A stretch of DNA of 42,654 nt from Alphaproteobacteria bacterium (GTDB taxonomy: Bacteria; Pseudomonadota; Alphaproteobacteria; Micropepsales; Micropepsaceae), in NCBI GenBank assembly GCA_025924715.1, contig JAICHV010000032.1, positions 1 through 42,654 of the forward strand, in the 5' to 3' direction. The position numbers and the translations under genes are program-made. The notes beneath the pieces were generated by a model. The model worked only from the letters and a program-made list of their open reading frames with translations, did no database searches and had not been told where the DNA came from. How positions within the stretch are numbered: the stretch's first letter is position 1; each line of letters opens with the position of its first letter. Below, piece after piece: positions 25,760 to 34,992 of the stretch.

Positions 25760-28700
25760 TCAGAACTTCTTCTTCAGCCCGATAGTGACCAAGCGGCCGA
25801 TCGGGTTGCCGTTCGTATAGCCATTGGCGCTGGTCGGGCTGAAGGATGGATTGGTGTCCGTGATATCGTCGATATTCAGCGAAACCGACATGCCGTCGGT
25901 GGCCATGACGGGCAGCCCCAGCACGCCGGTCGGCAGGATATAGTTCATCGCCAGGTTGAACTGGACGAAACCGGGAGTGTGGACGGTGCCGCCCGAGGTG
26001 AACACCTCCGCGTTTTCTGGGCCTTGCAGGAAGCCGCGATCGGCACCCGGCAGATTGTAGGGATAGGTCGAGAACGTCCCGTTGGAAGGATGCTGGTAGT
26101 TGATGGACAATGTGGAAGAGAACGCGTCGATGGCCCAGCCCAAAGACAGGCGCGCCTGCATTTCCGCGCTGGGATAGCGCGGCGCGTTCTTGCCGTACCT
26201 GGTGTCCAGCAGCGGCCCGGTATTGCCGCCCTGGGTGGTGTAGCGCAGCAGCTCTGTACCGCTCAGACCGAAGCGGAACGTGCCCAGATCGTCGGTGCGC
26301 AGGGCATAGTTGACGGCGAAGTCGATGCCATTTTCCCAGATGTTGAAGGCGTTCTGGAGGCGCTGATCGAACAAATACCAGATCTTGGTCGGCATCGCGA
26401 TGGTCAGCGGCCGGTGGGCGATAAAGGACTGGATCGCCGGATCGGTGGGATTCCAGCCGCCGATCGGCGCGAAGGTCGACAATTGCGGAACATTGTTTTG
26501 CGTCTGCTGATTGGTGATCAAGCCGCGATAATTGATGTCCCAGTAAGTGAGGTTGACGATCAGGCCGTCGAGACCCATCAGCCGGCCGAAATCCAAATCG
26601 ACACCGAACTCATCGGAACGGCCGGTGGCGGGATGCAGAGTATTGTTGCCACCCGGGATGGAAAAGCCCGCGCTGGTGTTGTTGGTATTCTGCGCGCCGA
26701 AATTGACTTTGCAGCCGAAGGCGCCCGTGAAGGCCGGACCCGTGACTGTGCCGCCCGTCGCATTCACCACCGTGCCATTGCCCGCCGCGCAAGAGCTGGG
26801 CGTGGAAACCCAGGTGCCACTAAGACCCGCGCCGCCATTAAAGGGACGGGTATCGCCGAAGGGAATGATCGGATTGGCGAAATTGCCTGCCGCGTTAATA
26901 TTGGATTGGGAGTTGAATTGCTGGGTGTCATGCACGGTCGGCGCCACGAAGGAGGTGCCATGCGAACCGCGGAACTTGAGGCCGTCGGTGACCACCCAGT
27001 CGAACGCGATCTTGGGGTTCTTGGTATCGCCGACATCGCTGTATTTGTCGTAGCGGCCCGACATGTCGATCGAGAAGCTTTGCATCAGGGGAACGCCCAT
27101 CTGCTCGCCCACGATCGGCGCGTTGATTTCCAGGAAGGCAGATTCGACCGTGCGGCCTTCGCGATAATAATAGGCGTTGCTGTTGGAGAAGGTCGGACCG
27201 GCGGCATTCACGCTGGTGCCGTATTCGTCCATGGTGGCGTGCATGTATTCGGCGCCGACCGCCATCTTCATGTCGCCCGCCGGCAGGGTGAAGACCGGGC
27301 CGTCAAACTTGCCGACCAGATCCTGCAGGCCCTGATTGGCATTGGTGAAGACCTGATTGCTCGCCAGAGAATTGATCACTTGCTGCGAGGTACGGTTGGT
27401 CGGTCCGGCCGGATTCCAAACGTCAAGCGCGTTGCTGGTGTTGAGAACGCGCGAGACCGGATAGGAGGTACCCAGGCCAAACACGTCCTGAGTGCCGATG
27501 GTCCCCGGCACACCGCCGCCGGTGGGCGTACCGTCCAGCGCCAGGAAGGCTTCCGCCGGGCTGACCGTGCCGGACACATGCTGGCCGTTGAAATTGTCGC
27601 CGACCGTGCCGCTGAGAGTGATTTCCTGGTTGTTGCCCAGGTCCCAGGTCAGGCCCGCGGTCACAAAGGTGTTGGTGTCCAATTCCTTTTGATAGGCGCC
27701 CGGCCCCAACAGGGCGTCGAAACTATAGCCGCGAACCAACTCGGTGGCCTGGCCGGTGGCGGCATTGCCGACGTAAAAGGGATTGACTTCGCCCGCCGCG
27801 GCGGCAGCGATGGTGGAGGCAGTGGAGCCCGCCCCAGCGGCCGCGTTCGGTCCGAAGACCGTGGCATTGGACACGGTGCCGCGCGAATTGTGATCGAAGG
27901 TGATGCGCGAGGCATAGACCGCTTCCAGGTCGAAGGAGACCGAATCGGTGATTTCCTGGTTGAGGGTGATCAACCCACTGTTGCGAGTCGAACTGGGCAG
28001 GAGGGTGGTGGCGCTGTTGGTATCGCAGAATCCCTGGCTGGGTACATTGGCCGTGGCGGTATAGTAGGGCCGGCCGCCATAGCCGCCATTGGGTTGATAA
28101 TAATAGGCCGCATTGGTGCCCGAAGGCGAAATGGTCGCCACCGGGCAGTTGAAGTTCTGGAAGTTCACGCCGTCCGACAGAGGGGGGATGGCCACGCCGC
28201 CGGGAGCGGTGGTGCCAGGTCCGGTGTCGGGCGTCACGGTGGCGGCGGGGATGACGGTGGAAACGCCGGCAATGGTCACGGTCTGGGAAGGCGCGGTGGT
28301 CGCATTTGCGCCCGTAAAGTTCGACGTATCGGTGACCGGGCCGCGGCGGATATCTTGACGCGAGCTGTTAAAAGCGCGTTGGCCGAAAAACAGATTGGAT
28401 TGCGTCGAGACGTCGACCGCAACCAGCACCGAGCCGCCGGTCCAGGATTTTCCGAACACGCCGCTGACATTGGAAGTGCTGTAGTGATCGGCAACCCCAT
28501 AGGAGGTGGCGAATTCGGCGCCATTGAAATTCCGGCGGGTGATGAAGTTGAGCACACCGGCCACGGCGTCCGAACCATAGGTGGATGACGCGCCGTCCGG
28601 CAGAACTTCGACCCGCTCCAGCGCCGAGGCGGGGATCGCGGTCGGATCGGCCTGGGCTTCGGTCAGACCCTGGGTGGGGAAGCGATGGCCGTTGATCAGC

Positions 28701-29062
28701 ACCAGGGTGGCCGAGGAGGACCCGCCGCCGATATTGTGGATGGCGGGGGCGAAGCCGCCGGCACCGTCGGAATTGCCGCCCGTGGCGGCGGCGTTGCCGA
28801 AATTGGTGATGCCGGGAACGTTGGCCATCAATTGCACGACGTTCTGTGCGCCGGTGGCTTCGATGGCCGAGCGGTCGACGGTGATCAGGTTGGAGCCGGT
28901 CGGTTGGGCGCCGCGAATATTGGTGCCGGTGACGACCACGGTTTCGACCGCGGTGGAGGACTGGGCCCAAGCGCCGCCGAGGGCCACCGCGCTGAAGGCG
29001 GTGCCGAGCATCAGCCGGGCGATCAGGGAGGAATGGATGGAGGATGTGCGCGCGACGTTCAT
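25760..29062 (-). CDS. TonB-dependent outer-membrane receptor (module 2)
   Basis: This 1,100-residue receptor has a signal peptide ending near GAWAQ. Directly after it come a TonB-box-like ETVVVTGTNIRG, a plug with VEVLPDGASSTYGSDAVAGV, and a large barrel ending in IGLKKKF with a terminal Phe. The N-terminal third is clearly related to receptor 1 (shared ETVVVTGT, IRGA and the plug block), so the two are paralogues. GGAG lies six bases before the ATG. The upstream 214-bp region contains several TATAC-type motifs and faces the TPR-2OG oxygenase gene. The transported substrate is unknown. Confidence 0.93.
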   Translation of the reverse strand: MNVARTSSIHSSLIARLMLGTAFSAVALGGAWAQSSTAVETVVVTGTNIRGAQPTGSNLITVDRSAIEATGAQNVVQLMANVPGITNFGNAAATGGNSDGAGGFAPAIHNIGGGSSSATLVLINGHRFPTQGLTEAQADPTAIPASALERVEVLPDGASSTYGSDAVAGVLNFITRRNFNGAEFATSYGVADHYSTSNVSGVFGKSWTGGSVLVAVDVSTQSNLFFGQRAFNSSRQDIRRGPVTDTSNFTGANATTAPSQTVTIAGVSTVIPAATVTPDTGPGTTAPGGVAIPPLSDGVNFQNFNCPVATISPSGTNAAYYYQPNGGYGGRPYYTATANVPSQGFCDTNSATTLLPSSTRNSGLITLNQEITDSVSFDLEAVYASRITFDHNSRGTVSNATVFGPNAAAGAGSTASTIAAAAAGEVNPFYVGNAATGQATELVRGYSFDALLGPGAYQKELDTNTFVTAGLTWDLGNNQEITLSGTVGDNFNGQHVSGTVSPAEAFLALDGTPTGGGVPGTIGTQDVFGLGTSYPVSRVLNTSNALDVWNPAGPTNRTSQQVINSLASNQVFTNANQGLQDLVGKFDGPVFTLPAGDMKMAVGAEYMHATMDEYGTSVNAAGPTFSNSNAYYYREGRTVESAFLEINAPIVGEQMGVPLMQSFSIDMSGRYDKYSDVGDTKNPKIAFDWVVTDGLKFRGSHGTSFVAPTVHDTQQFNSQSNINAAGNFANPIIPFGDTRPFNGGAGLSGTWVSTPSSCAAGNGTVVNATGGTVTGPAFTGAFGCKVNFGAQNTNNTSAGFSIPGGNNTLHPATGRSDEFGVDLDFGRLMGLDGLIVNLTYWDINYRGLITNQQTQNNVPQLSTFAPIGGWNPTDPAIQSFIAHRPLTIAMPTKIWYLFDQRLQNAFNIWENGIDFAVNYALRTDDLGTFRFGLSGTELLRYTTQGGNTGPLLDTRYGKNAPRYPSAEMQARLSLGWAIDAFSSTLSINYQHPSNGTFSTYPYNLPGADRGFLQGPENAEVFTSGGTVHTPGFVQFNLAMNYILPTGVLGLPVMATDGMSVSLNIDDITDTNPSFSPTSANGYTNGNPIGRLVTIGLKKKF

Positions 29063-29177
29063 GTGAGCTCCCTAGCGAATGCAGGTTCTGTGACTCTGCA
29101 ATTCTGGTTAGTCTGCACCGAGGCGCAGCAGAGCCGGATAAAAACCTGCCGGATCGTCAAAGATCAATAATTATGTG

Positions 29178-29220
29178 AGTATACAAAGGGATATACTGTC
29201 TTGCTGTGTCTAATATACAG
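29178..29220. promoter_or_regulatory. Cluster of TATAC motifs in divergent promoter
   Basis: AGTATACAAA (29178-29187), ATATAC (29191-29196) and AATATACAG (29212-29220) lie between receptor 2 and the TPR-2OG oxygenase gene. The first resembles the GGTATACAA motif upstream of receptor 1, the aldehyde dehydrogenase and the Asp-box gene. Confidence 0.4.
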
Positions 29221-29276
29221 ACTGGTTACCATGAGCCCCGGCCTCCCTCCGACCAGTCTGAGCCCCGCGTGAAGCG

Positions 29277-31094
29277 ATGAGCGGCGATCCACATCGCGAG
29301 CAGTTGGCTGCCAGTGTGGCCGCCATCGGCAAAGGCGATTTCGCCGCCGCGCAAACCTTATTGCAGCGTGTGCTGGCCGCCGGGCCGCATCCGATTGCGT
29401 TTTATCTGCTGGGACGGGTGCATGCCGAGCGCGGCGCCTGGGGGGAGGCCGAGGCGCTTTACCGCCGCGCCCTGGCGATCAGTCCCGGACAACCGCAAGT
29501 GCTGGTCGACCTTGCCCATGCCTTGCGCGCGCTGCTTCGCCCCTCCGAGGCGGTGGAGATATGCCGCCAGGCGCTGGCGGCGGCACCGCATGACACAGGG
29601 TGCGAACTGGAGCTGGGTAAGGCGCTGGAAGAATGCGGCGATGCGGCTGCGGCGGAGACGGTGTATCGCCGCCTCGTGGCGCAGGGCGGCGAGCCGCGAG
29701 AGCATCGCGAGGTCGCGCTGACCAGTCTTAGCGCCATTTTGGGGCGCAGCGGCCGCGCCGGCGAAGCCGAAGCCATGCTGCGCCTGGCGCAGGCCGATGC
29801 CAAGGACGATGCGGCGCGCGCCGGCTTGGCGCATGCCCTGGGCCTGGCGCTGAAACTGCAGCGCCGCCCGGCCGAAGCCCTGATGGCCATGCAGCGGGCC
29901 CGCGCTTTGGTGCCGGAGCGGCGCGATTGGGCGCTGGACCGGGCCAATATGCTGCGCCATCTGGGCCGCGCCGATGAAGCCGCGCAAGTCTATGACGCGC
30001 TGCTGGAGCGCGCGCCTCTGGATCTGGAGGTGCATCGCCTGCGGGGCGAAATGCAGGGCGGGGATGGGCTGGGCTCTTACGACAAGGCGATGGCGCGCGC
30101 GCCGGAGGCCGTGTCGCTGCCTCTGGCCAAGGGCAATATGCTGCTTAAGCGGGGCAAGTGTGATGAAGCGGCTGAGATGTTTCGCCGGGCGCTGGCGCTG
30201 GTCGGCGATCATCCTGCCGCGCTCACCGGCTTGGCGCTGGCGTTCGAGGCCAGTGGTGAACCCGGCCAGGCGCGCACCGCCCATGCCAAAAGCGTGGCGC
30301 TGGCGCCGGAAGCCGGCGAGGCGCTGGAAGCCTATGCCGGTTTTCTGCTGCGTCAGGAGGAAGCCCGGGAGGCTGAAGCCCATGCCTGGCGGGCGCATCA
30401 GGCGCGCCCCAATAGCCAAAGCGCGCTGGCCATAGTCGGCCTGTGCTGGCGTGCGCTGGGCGATGCGCGCGAAGCGTGGCTCAACGACTATCAGGCGCAT
30501 GTGCGGATTTTCGATTTGGCGCCCCCTGACGGGCATGGCGATATGGAGAGCTTCAATCGCCTGCTCGGCGCCTATCTGGGGCCGCTGCATGCCGACGCCC
30601 AGGAATATTTCACGCAGACGCTGCGCGGCGGCACGCAATTGCACGACGACATGTTTCACAATGGGCATCTGCTGGTCGATGCGCTGCAGCCGCGCATCGA
30701 TGAGGCGGTGCGGCGCTATGCGATGGAATTGAAGGAGGATGCGGCGCATCCTCTCGTCCGGCGGCGCGGCCGGGGTTTTCGCTATGCCGGCTCCTGGTCG
30801 TCGCGGCTTGTGGACCGCGGCTTTCACGTCAATCACGTGCACCAGCAGGGCTGGATCAGCTCTTGTTACTATGTCGCGGTGCCGGAGGCTTGCGAAGACA
30901 GCGTCGCGCAACAAGGCTGGCTGAAATTCGGCGAGCCTTCGCAGGATTATGGAACGCGCTTCCCCGCGCGCCGCACGGTCCAGCCGCGCCCGGGGCGCCT
31001 GGTGCTGTTTCCCTCTTACATGTGGCACGGCACGGTTCCATTCCACGCCGATCAGGCCCGCATCACCATCGCTTTCGACGCGGTGCCGGGTTGA
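29277..31094 (+). CDS. TPR protein with C-terminal 2OG-Fe(II) oxygenase domain
   Basis: This 605-residue fusion has tandem TPR units over about residues 1-400 (for example AEALYRRALAISPGQPQVLV and EAAEMFRRALALVGDHPAAL). A putative 2-oxoglutarate/iron oxygenase domain follows at about 480-605. Expected iron ligands are in HVHQQGWISSCYYV (His520/His522 region) and WHGTVPF (His584), and Arg595 in RITIAF could bind 2-oxoglutarate. The layout fits the 2OG-FeII_Oxy_5-type family. No signal peptide is present. The ATG has only a weak ribosome-binding site. It is divergent from receptor 2 and may be co-regulated with it. The protein or small-molecule substrate is unknown. Confidence 0.82.
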   Translation: MSGDPHREQLAASVAAIGKGDFAAAQTLLQRVLAAGPHPIAFYLLGRVHAERGAWGEAEALYRRALAISPGQPQVLVDLAHALRALLRPSEAVEICRQALAAAPHDTGCELELGKALEECGDAAAAETVYRRLVAQGGEPREHREVALTSLSAILGRSGRAGEAEAMLRLAQADAKDDAARAGLAHALGLALKLQRRPAEALMAMQRARALVPERRDWALDRANMLRHLGRADEAAQVYDALLERAPLDLEVHRLRGEMQGGDGLGSYDKAMARAPEAVSLPLAKGNMLLKRGKCDEAAEMFRRALALVGDHPAALTGLALAFEASGEPGQARTAHAKSVALAPEAGEALEAYAGFLLRQEEAREAEAHAWRAHQARPNSQSALAIVGLCWRALGDAREAWLNDYQAHVRIFDLAPPDGHGDMESFNRLLGAYLGPLHADAQEYFTQTLRGGTQLHDDMFHNGHLLVDALQPRIDEAVRRYAMELKEDAAHPLVRRRGRGFRYAGSWSSRLVDRGFHVNHVHQQGWISSCYYVAVPEACEDSVAQQGWLKFGEPSQDYGTRFPARRTVQPRPGRLVLFPSYMWHGTVPFHADQARITIAFDAVPG

Positions 31095-31205
31095 GCGGTG
31101 CACCTGTTCCCGCGGCGCAGTTCGCGATGGAACCGCGATGCCGGAACGCCCGCCGCACCCATACGTTTTTTTCTTATCAGGGGCGTGCCTAATTGGAGAA
31201 GAGCC

Positions 31206-31652
31206 ATGAAACATCTTGCCCTGATCGCCGCTTCCGCGGCCTTCACTTTCGCCGGCGTCGGAGCGGCGGCGGCTGATGACTGCAGCGGCCGCAGCCATGA
31301 AACCGGAACCGTGCTGGGCGCCGCGGGCGGTGCCGCCATTGGCGGTCTCGCCTCGCATAGCGTTGCCGGCGCTTTGCTGGGCGGCGTGGTCGGCGGTGTC
31401 GCCGGCAACGCGATCGATCGTTCCCAGGATTGCCGCAGACAGGCGGCCATCGAGGATCGCTCCAATGAGCGCGCCTATGAGGAAGGCCGAGCGGACGCCG
31501 CGGCGCGGGCTTACGACGAAGGCCGCGCCGATGCCAGCGCGCAAGCTTATGACCAAGGCCGCGCCGATGCCAGCGCCCAAGCTTACAATGATGGCTATGC
31601 AGACCGTGCCGCGGAAGACCGCGTGGCGCGCGACTCCCGTTATCCCGATTAA
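31206..31652 (+). CDS. Exported glycine-zipper protein with GRADA repeats
   Basis: This 148-residue protein has a signal peptide (MKHLALIAASAAFTFAGVGA, cleavage near AAA/DD). A glycine-zipper segment GAAGGAAIGGLASHSVAGAL follows, as in outer-membrane or envelope lipoprotein-like proteins. The C-terminal half has about four imperfect 12-residue repeats of the type AYDEGRADASAQ. GGAGAAG lies just before the ATG. Two Cys residues (DDCSG, SQDCRR) flank the zipper and might pair. The function is unknown. A strong terminator follows. Confidence 0.75.
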   Translation: MKHLALIAASAAFTFAGVGAAAADDCSGRSHETGTVLGAAGGAAIGGLASHSVAGALLGGVVGGVAGNAIDRSQDCRRQAAIEDRSNERAYEEGRADAAARAYDEGRADASAQAYDQGRADASAQAYNDGYADRAAEDRVARDSRYPD

Positions 31653-31673
31653 GCCTTGAAGGGCGTTCGGATG

Positions 31674-31704
31674 AAAAAGGCCGCCGCCACCCGGCGGCCT
31701 TTTT
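31674..31704. terminator. Strong intrinsic terminator
   Basis: A 13-bp perfect stem (AAAAAGGCCGCCG / CGGCGGCCTTTTT) closes a CCACC loop and continues into further T residues. It ends the glycine-zipper transcript; the A-rich left arm could also let it act in reverse. Confidence 0.85.
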
Positions 31705-31797
31705 TTCTCCCTCACCGACTTCAGGCGGAACCTGCAGGGTTTGTCCCTGGGCGTTTTTCGGCTAGGTTCGCGCCAACAAAAACCGGGCGGGATTATC

Positions 31798-34197
31798 ATG
31801 CCGATTCAGCAATCTACGTGGATGCGCTTGCTGCTGCTTGCCTTGTTCGCCGGCAGCGGCTGTTCGGCCCTGATCTATGAAATCGTCTGGTATCAATTGC
31901 TGCAATTTGCCATCGGATCGACCGCGGTCTCGCTGGGCATCTTGCTGGCCACGTTCATGGGCGGGCTTTGCCTGGGTTCGCTGCTGCTGCCCCCTCTGTT
32001 GCCGCGGCTGGGCAGGCTCGCCGTCTATCCCTTGCGGCTTTATGCCGTGCTGGAAGCTTGCATTGCGCTGTTCGGACTGGCGGCGCTGAAATTGATTCCG
32101 GCGATCGAAGGCGTCTATGTCGCGGGCGTGCAGCATGGCATGCCGGGCATGTTGCTGCGCGGCGCCATCTGCGTGATCTGCCTGTTGCCGCCGACCATGT
32201 TGATGGGTGCCTCTTTGCCGGCCATCGTGCGATGGGGGACAAGCGGCAGCGCGGCGTGGTGGGCGGTGCTGTATGGCGCCAACACTTTGGGCGCCGTATC
32301 GGGTGCTTTGCTGGCCGGGTTCTACCTGCTTCGCGTCTATGACCTTGCCACCGCGACCATTGCCGCCGCCGCGATTAATCTGGTGGCCGCGGCGATCAGT
32401 TACGCGGTTGCGACACCGCAAGAGACGCCCGCGCAAACGCCCGCGCCTGCCACGCTGCCCGATTGGAGTGTGTATCTCGCCGTCGGATTGTCCGGCGCCG
32501 CGGCGCTGGGCGCCGAAGTGGTGTGGACGCGACTGATGGGCCTGATGCTGGGCGCCACGGTCTATGCCTTTTCCATCATCCTGGCGGTGTTTCTGGCGGG
32601 CCTGGCGCTCGGCACCGCCATGGGCTCGGCCCTGGTCAAGAAACTGGATGCGCGCTTGGCGCTGGGATGGTGCCAGGTGCTGGCGGCGCTGGAAATCGTC
32701 TGGACCGCTTATGTGATCGCCGATGCCCTGCCCTATTGGCCGATCAATCCGCTGCTGTCGCCGCGGCCGCGTTTTATTTTCGAGCTCGATCTGCTGCGCA
32801 GCCTGGTCGCCATGCTGCCGCCCTGTCTGTTTTGGGGTGCGAGTTTTCCCCTGGCCTTTGCCGCGTTGGGGGCGCGCGACCGCGGACGGGTGGTGAGCGG
32901 CATCTATGCCGCCAATACCTTCGGCGCCATCATCGGCGCCCTGGCGGTGAGCCTGGTGCTGGTGCCCTGGATCGGAACCCGCAACACCGAACGCGTGCTG
33001 ATCGCAGTTTCGCTGGGCGGCGCCCTGGTGATGCTGCTGCCGCGCGCCTTGCGCGACAATGCACTGGCCGTGGCAGTGCCGACCGTGACGGCGGTTATTG
33101 TCCTGTTGGCTTGGCGGGTGGACGCGGTGCCGGACGAATTGATCGCCTATGGCCGGCGCATGCCGATCAACGCCGGCTATTCCACCGTGCTGCTCACCGC
33201 CGAGGGGCGCGATTCCTCCATCGCGGTATCGCGTTGGCATAGCGACAACTCGCTGCAATTTCATGTCGCGGGCAAGGTCGAAGCCTCCAGCAACGGCACC
33301 GACATGAAGCTGCAGCGCATGCTGGGTCACCTGGCGGCGCTGCCGCAACCCGCGCCCCATTCGGTGCTGATTGTCGGCTTCGGGGCTGGGGTCACCGCAG
33401 GCTCCTTCACCACCTATCCCAGCATCAAACGCATCGTGATCTGCGAGATGGAGCCTTTGATCCCGCCGACTTCGACCCGTTTTTTCGCGGCCCAGAATTA
33501 TGGCGTGGCTAAGGACAAGCGCACGCAGATTGTGTTCGACGACGCCCGCCATTTCGTTTTGACCACGCCCGAGAAATTCGACATGATCACTTCCGATCCC
33601 ATTCATCCCTTCGTGCGCGGCAGCGCGGCGCTTTATTCCAAGGAATATTTCGAGGCGGAAAAAGCCCATCTCACCGAGCACGGCATGGTGACCCAATGGG
33701 TGCCGCTGTATGAAAGCGACGAAGCCACCGTGAAAAGCGAAATCGCCACTTTTCTGTCGGTGTTTCCGGACGGCCTGGTGTTCGCCAATACCGACAACGG
33801 CACCGGATATGACCTGGCCATGGTGGGGATGAACCATCCCACGCCGATCGATCTGGACGCGGTGGAAAGCCGCCTGCGCAGCGCCGCCTATGCGCCGGTG
33901 CGGGCCTCGCTGGCCAATGTGGGATTCTATTCCGGTGCGGCGCTGCTGGGCACTTATGCCGGGGATGGCCGCGATCTCGCGCCCTGGCTGAAAGACGCCC
34001 AGATCAATCATGACGGCGATTTGAGGCTGCAATATCTGGCCGGACTTGCGCTCAATGTCAGCCAGGAAGATGTCATCTACAAAGCGATCGTGGCGCATCG
34101 CAAGATTCCCAGCGCCGGATTTCGCGGCAGCCCGGGCGCGCTGCAAAATCTCTATCAGGCGATGAACATGCCGGCGGGGGGCGGCCAAGGCGATTAA
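31798..34197 (+). CDS. Fused membrane transporter-like / spermidine synthase-like protein
   Basis: This 799-residue protein has about 14 hydrophobic helices over residues 1-440. A soluble spermidine-synthase-like Rossmann domain follows, with GFGAGVTAG near residue 527, CEMEP, DDARHFVL and SDPIHPFVRGSAALYS near 600. This fused architecture is widespread in bacteria. Whether such proteins make polyamines is unproven, and the classical DxGGGDG-like active-site signature is altered here. The ATG at 31798 follows GGGCGGGA. It stands alone between a terminator and the ArsR operon. Confidence 0.85.
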   Translation: MPIQQSTWMRLLLLALFAGSGCSALIYEIVWYQLLQFAIGSTAVSLGILLATFMGGLCLGSLLLPPLLPRLGRLAVYPLRLYAVLEACIALFGLAALKLIPAIEGVYVAGVQHGMPGMLLRGAICVICLLPPTMLMGASLPAIVRWGTSGSAAWWAVLYGANTLGAVSGALLAGFYLLRVYDLATATIAAAAINLVAAAISYAVATPQETPAQTPAPATLPDWSVYLAVGLSGAAALGAEVVWTRLMGLMLGATVYAFSIILAVFLAGLALGTAMGSALVKKLDARLALGWCQVLAALEIVWTAYVIADALPYWPINPLLSPRPRFIFELDLLRSLVAMLPPCLFWGASFPLAFAALGARDRGRVVSGIYAANTFGAIIGALAVSLVLVPWIGTRNTERVLIAVSLGGALVMLLPRALRDNALAVAVPTVTAVIVLLAWRVDAVPDELIAYGRRMPINAGYSTVLLTAEGRDSSIAVSRWHSDNSLQFHVAGKVEASSNGTDMKLQRMLGHLAALPQPAPHSVLIVGFGAGVTAGSFTTYPSIKRIVICEMEPLIPPTSTRFFAAQNYGVAKDKRTQIVFDDARHFVLTTPEKFDMITSDPIHPFVRGSAALYSKEYFEAEKAHLTEHGMVTQWVPLYESDEATVKSEIATFLSVFPDGLVFANTDNGTGYDLAMVGMNHPTPIDLDAVESRLRSAAYAPVRASLANVGFYSGAALLGTYAGDGRDLAPWLKDAQINHDGDLRLQYLAGLALNVSQEDVIYKAIVAHRKIPSAGFRGSPGALQNLYQAMNMPAGGGQGD

Positions 34198-34202
34198 CAG
34201 GC

Positions 34203-34255
34203 TTGACGAAGCATATCCCGGCGGTTATGTATTTGATCGATAACCATTGGGTTAT
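34203..34255 (+). promoter_or_regulatory. Promoter and ArsR-type operator
   Basis: TTGACG (34203-34208), 17 bases and TATGTA (34226-34231) form a good housekeeping-type promoter. ATAACC-ATTG-GGTTAT (34240-34255) is a dyad overlapping the expected transcription start and lying just before the ArsR start codon, as in self-repressing ArsR operons. Confidence 0.6.
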
Positions 34256-34261
34256 GTGTTT

Positions 34262-34585
34262 ATGGCGACCGCCCGCGACCTTCTTTTCCGCACCCTTGCC
34301 GATCCGACCCGGCGGGGAATTTTCGAGCGCCTATGCCGCGAAGGCGAGCAGACGGTGGGCGCCCTGACGGCGCGGTCGGGGGTTTCGCAGCCCGCGGTTT
34401 CCAAGCATCTGGGGATTCTCAAACAGGCCAGGCTGGTGCGCGATCGTCAGGACGGCCGCCAGATCCATTACAGCGCCCAGCTCGCTGCCCTGGCGCCGCT
34501 GATCGACTGGACCAGCCAGATGACTGGATTCTGGCAGAACCGTTTCGACAAGCTCGAAGACCTGCTCAAAAGGATGGACCAATGA
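34262..34585 (+). CDS. ArsR-family transcriptional regulator
   Basis: This 107-residue winged-helix repressor reads LFRTLADPTRRGIFERL, then VGALTARSGVSQPAVSKHLG (recognition helix) and LVRDRQDGRQIHYSA (wing). It lacks the metal-binding ELCVCDL motif of arsenic sensors and is of the type paired with SRPBCC/AHSA1 genes. A TTG at 34247 is an alternative start. Its stop overlaps the next ATG (ATGA). It probably represses its own three-gene operon through the dyad at 34240-34255. Confidence 0.9.
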   Translation: MATARDLLFRTLADPTRRGIFERLCREGEQTVGALTARSGVSQPAVSKHLGILKQARLVRDRQDGRQIHYSAQLAALAPLIDWTSQMTGFWQNRFDKLEDLLKRMDQ

Positions 34586-34992
34586 CCGATACCGCCACCC
34601 AAACCCGCTCCGTCGTCGTCGAACGCGAGCTTCCCTATCCGCCGGAAAAACTGTGGCGGGCGCTGACGCAGCCGCATCTGATCGCCGAATGGCTGATGCA
34701 GAACGACTTCGCGCCGGTGCCGGGCCATGAATTCCAGTTTCGCGGCGATTGGGGCTCGGTGGACTGCCGGGTCATGGTGGTCGAGCCGAACAAGGCCTTG
34801 TCCTATAGCTGGGCGGCCCTTGGTTTGGAGAGCGTGGTCACCTGGACCCTCACCCCGACCGCCAAAGGCACCCATCTGCGCATGGAACAAGCCGGTTTCC
34901 GGGGCGATCAGCAACAGGCCTATCAAGGCGCCCAGTTCGGCTGGAAGAAATTCTTCGGCGCGCTTGAGCAGGTTTTGGCCCGGCCCGAATGA
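34582..34992 (+). CDS. SRPBCC/AHSA1-domain protein
   Basis: This 136-residue protein has the START-like fold of the AHSA1 family: VERELPYPPEKLWRALTQPHLIAEWLM at the N-terminus, a central strand region (FQFRGDWGSVDCRVMVVEP) and the C-terminal helix GWKKFFGALEQVL. Such proteins bind hydrophobic ligands in a deep cavity; the ligand is unknown. It overlaps the ArsR stop by four bases and the next gene by four bases, so the three are translationally coupled. Confidence 0.88.
   Translation: MTDTATQTRSVVVERELPYPPEKLWRALTQPHLIAEWLMQNDFAPVPGHEFQFRGDWGSVDCRVMVVEPNKALSYSWAALGLESVVTWTLTPTAKGTHLRMEQAGFRGDQQQAYQGAQFGWKKFFGALEQVLARPE

Noticed and set aside
25649..28588. Plus-strand 979-codon open frame over receptor 2
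   Set aside because: Same reason: antisense to a receptor with signal peptide, plug and barrel end.
29358..34188. Minus-strand open frames of about 810 codons over the TPR-oxygenase and the spermidine-synthase-like genes
   Set aside because: The plus-strand proteins have clear domains and motifs; the minus products are His/Arg/Gln-rich shadows.
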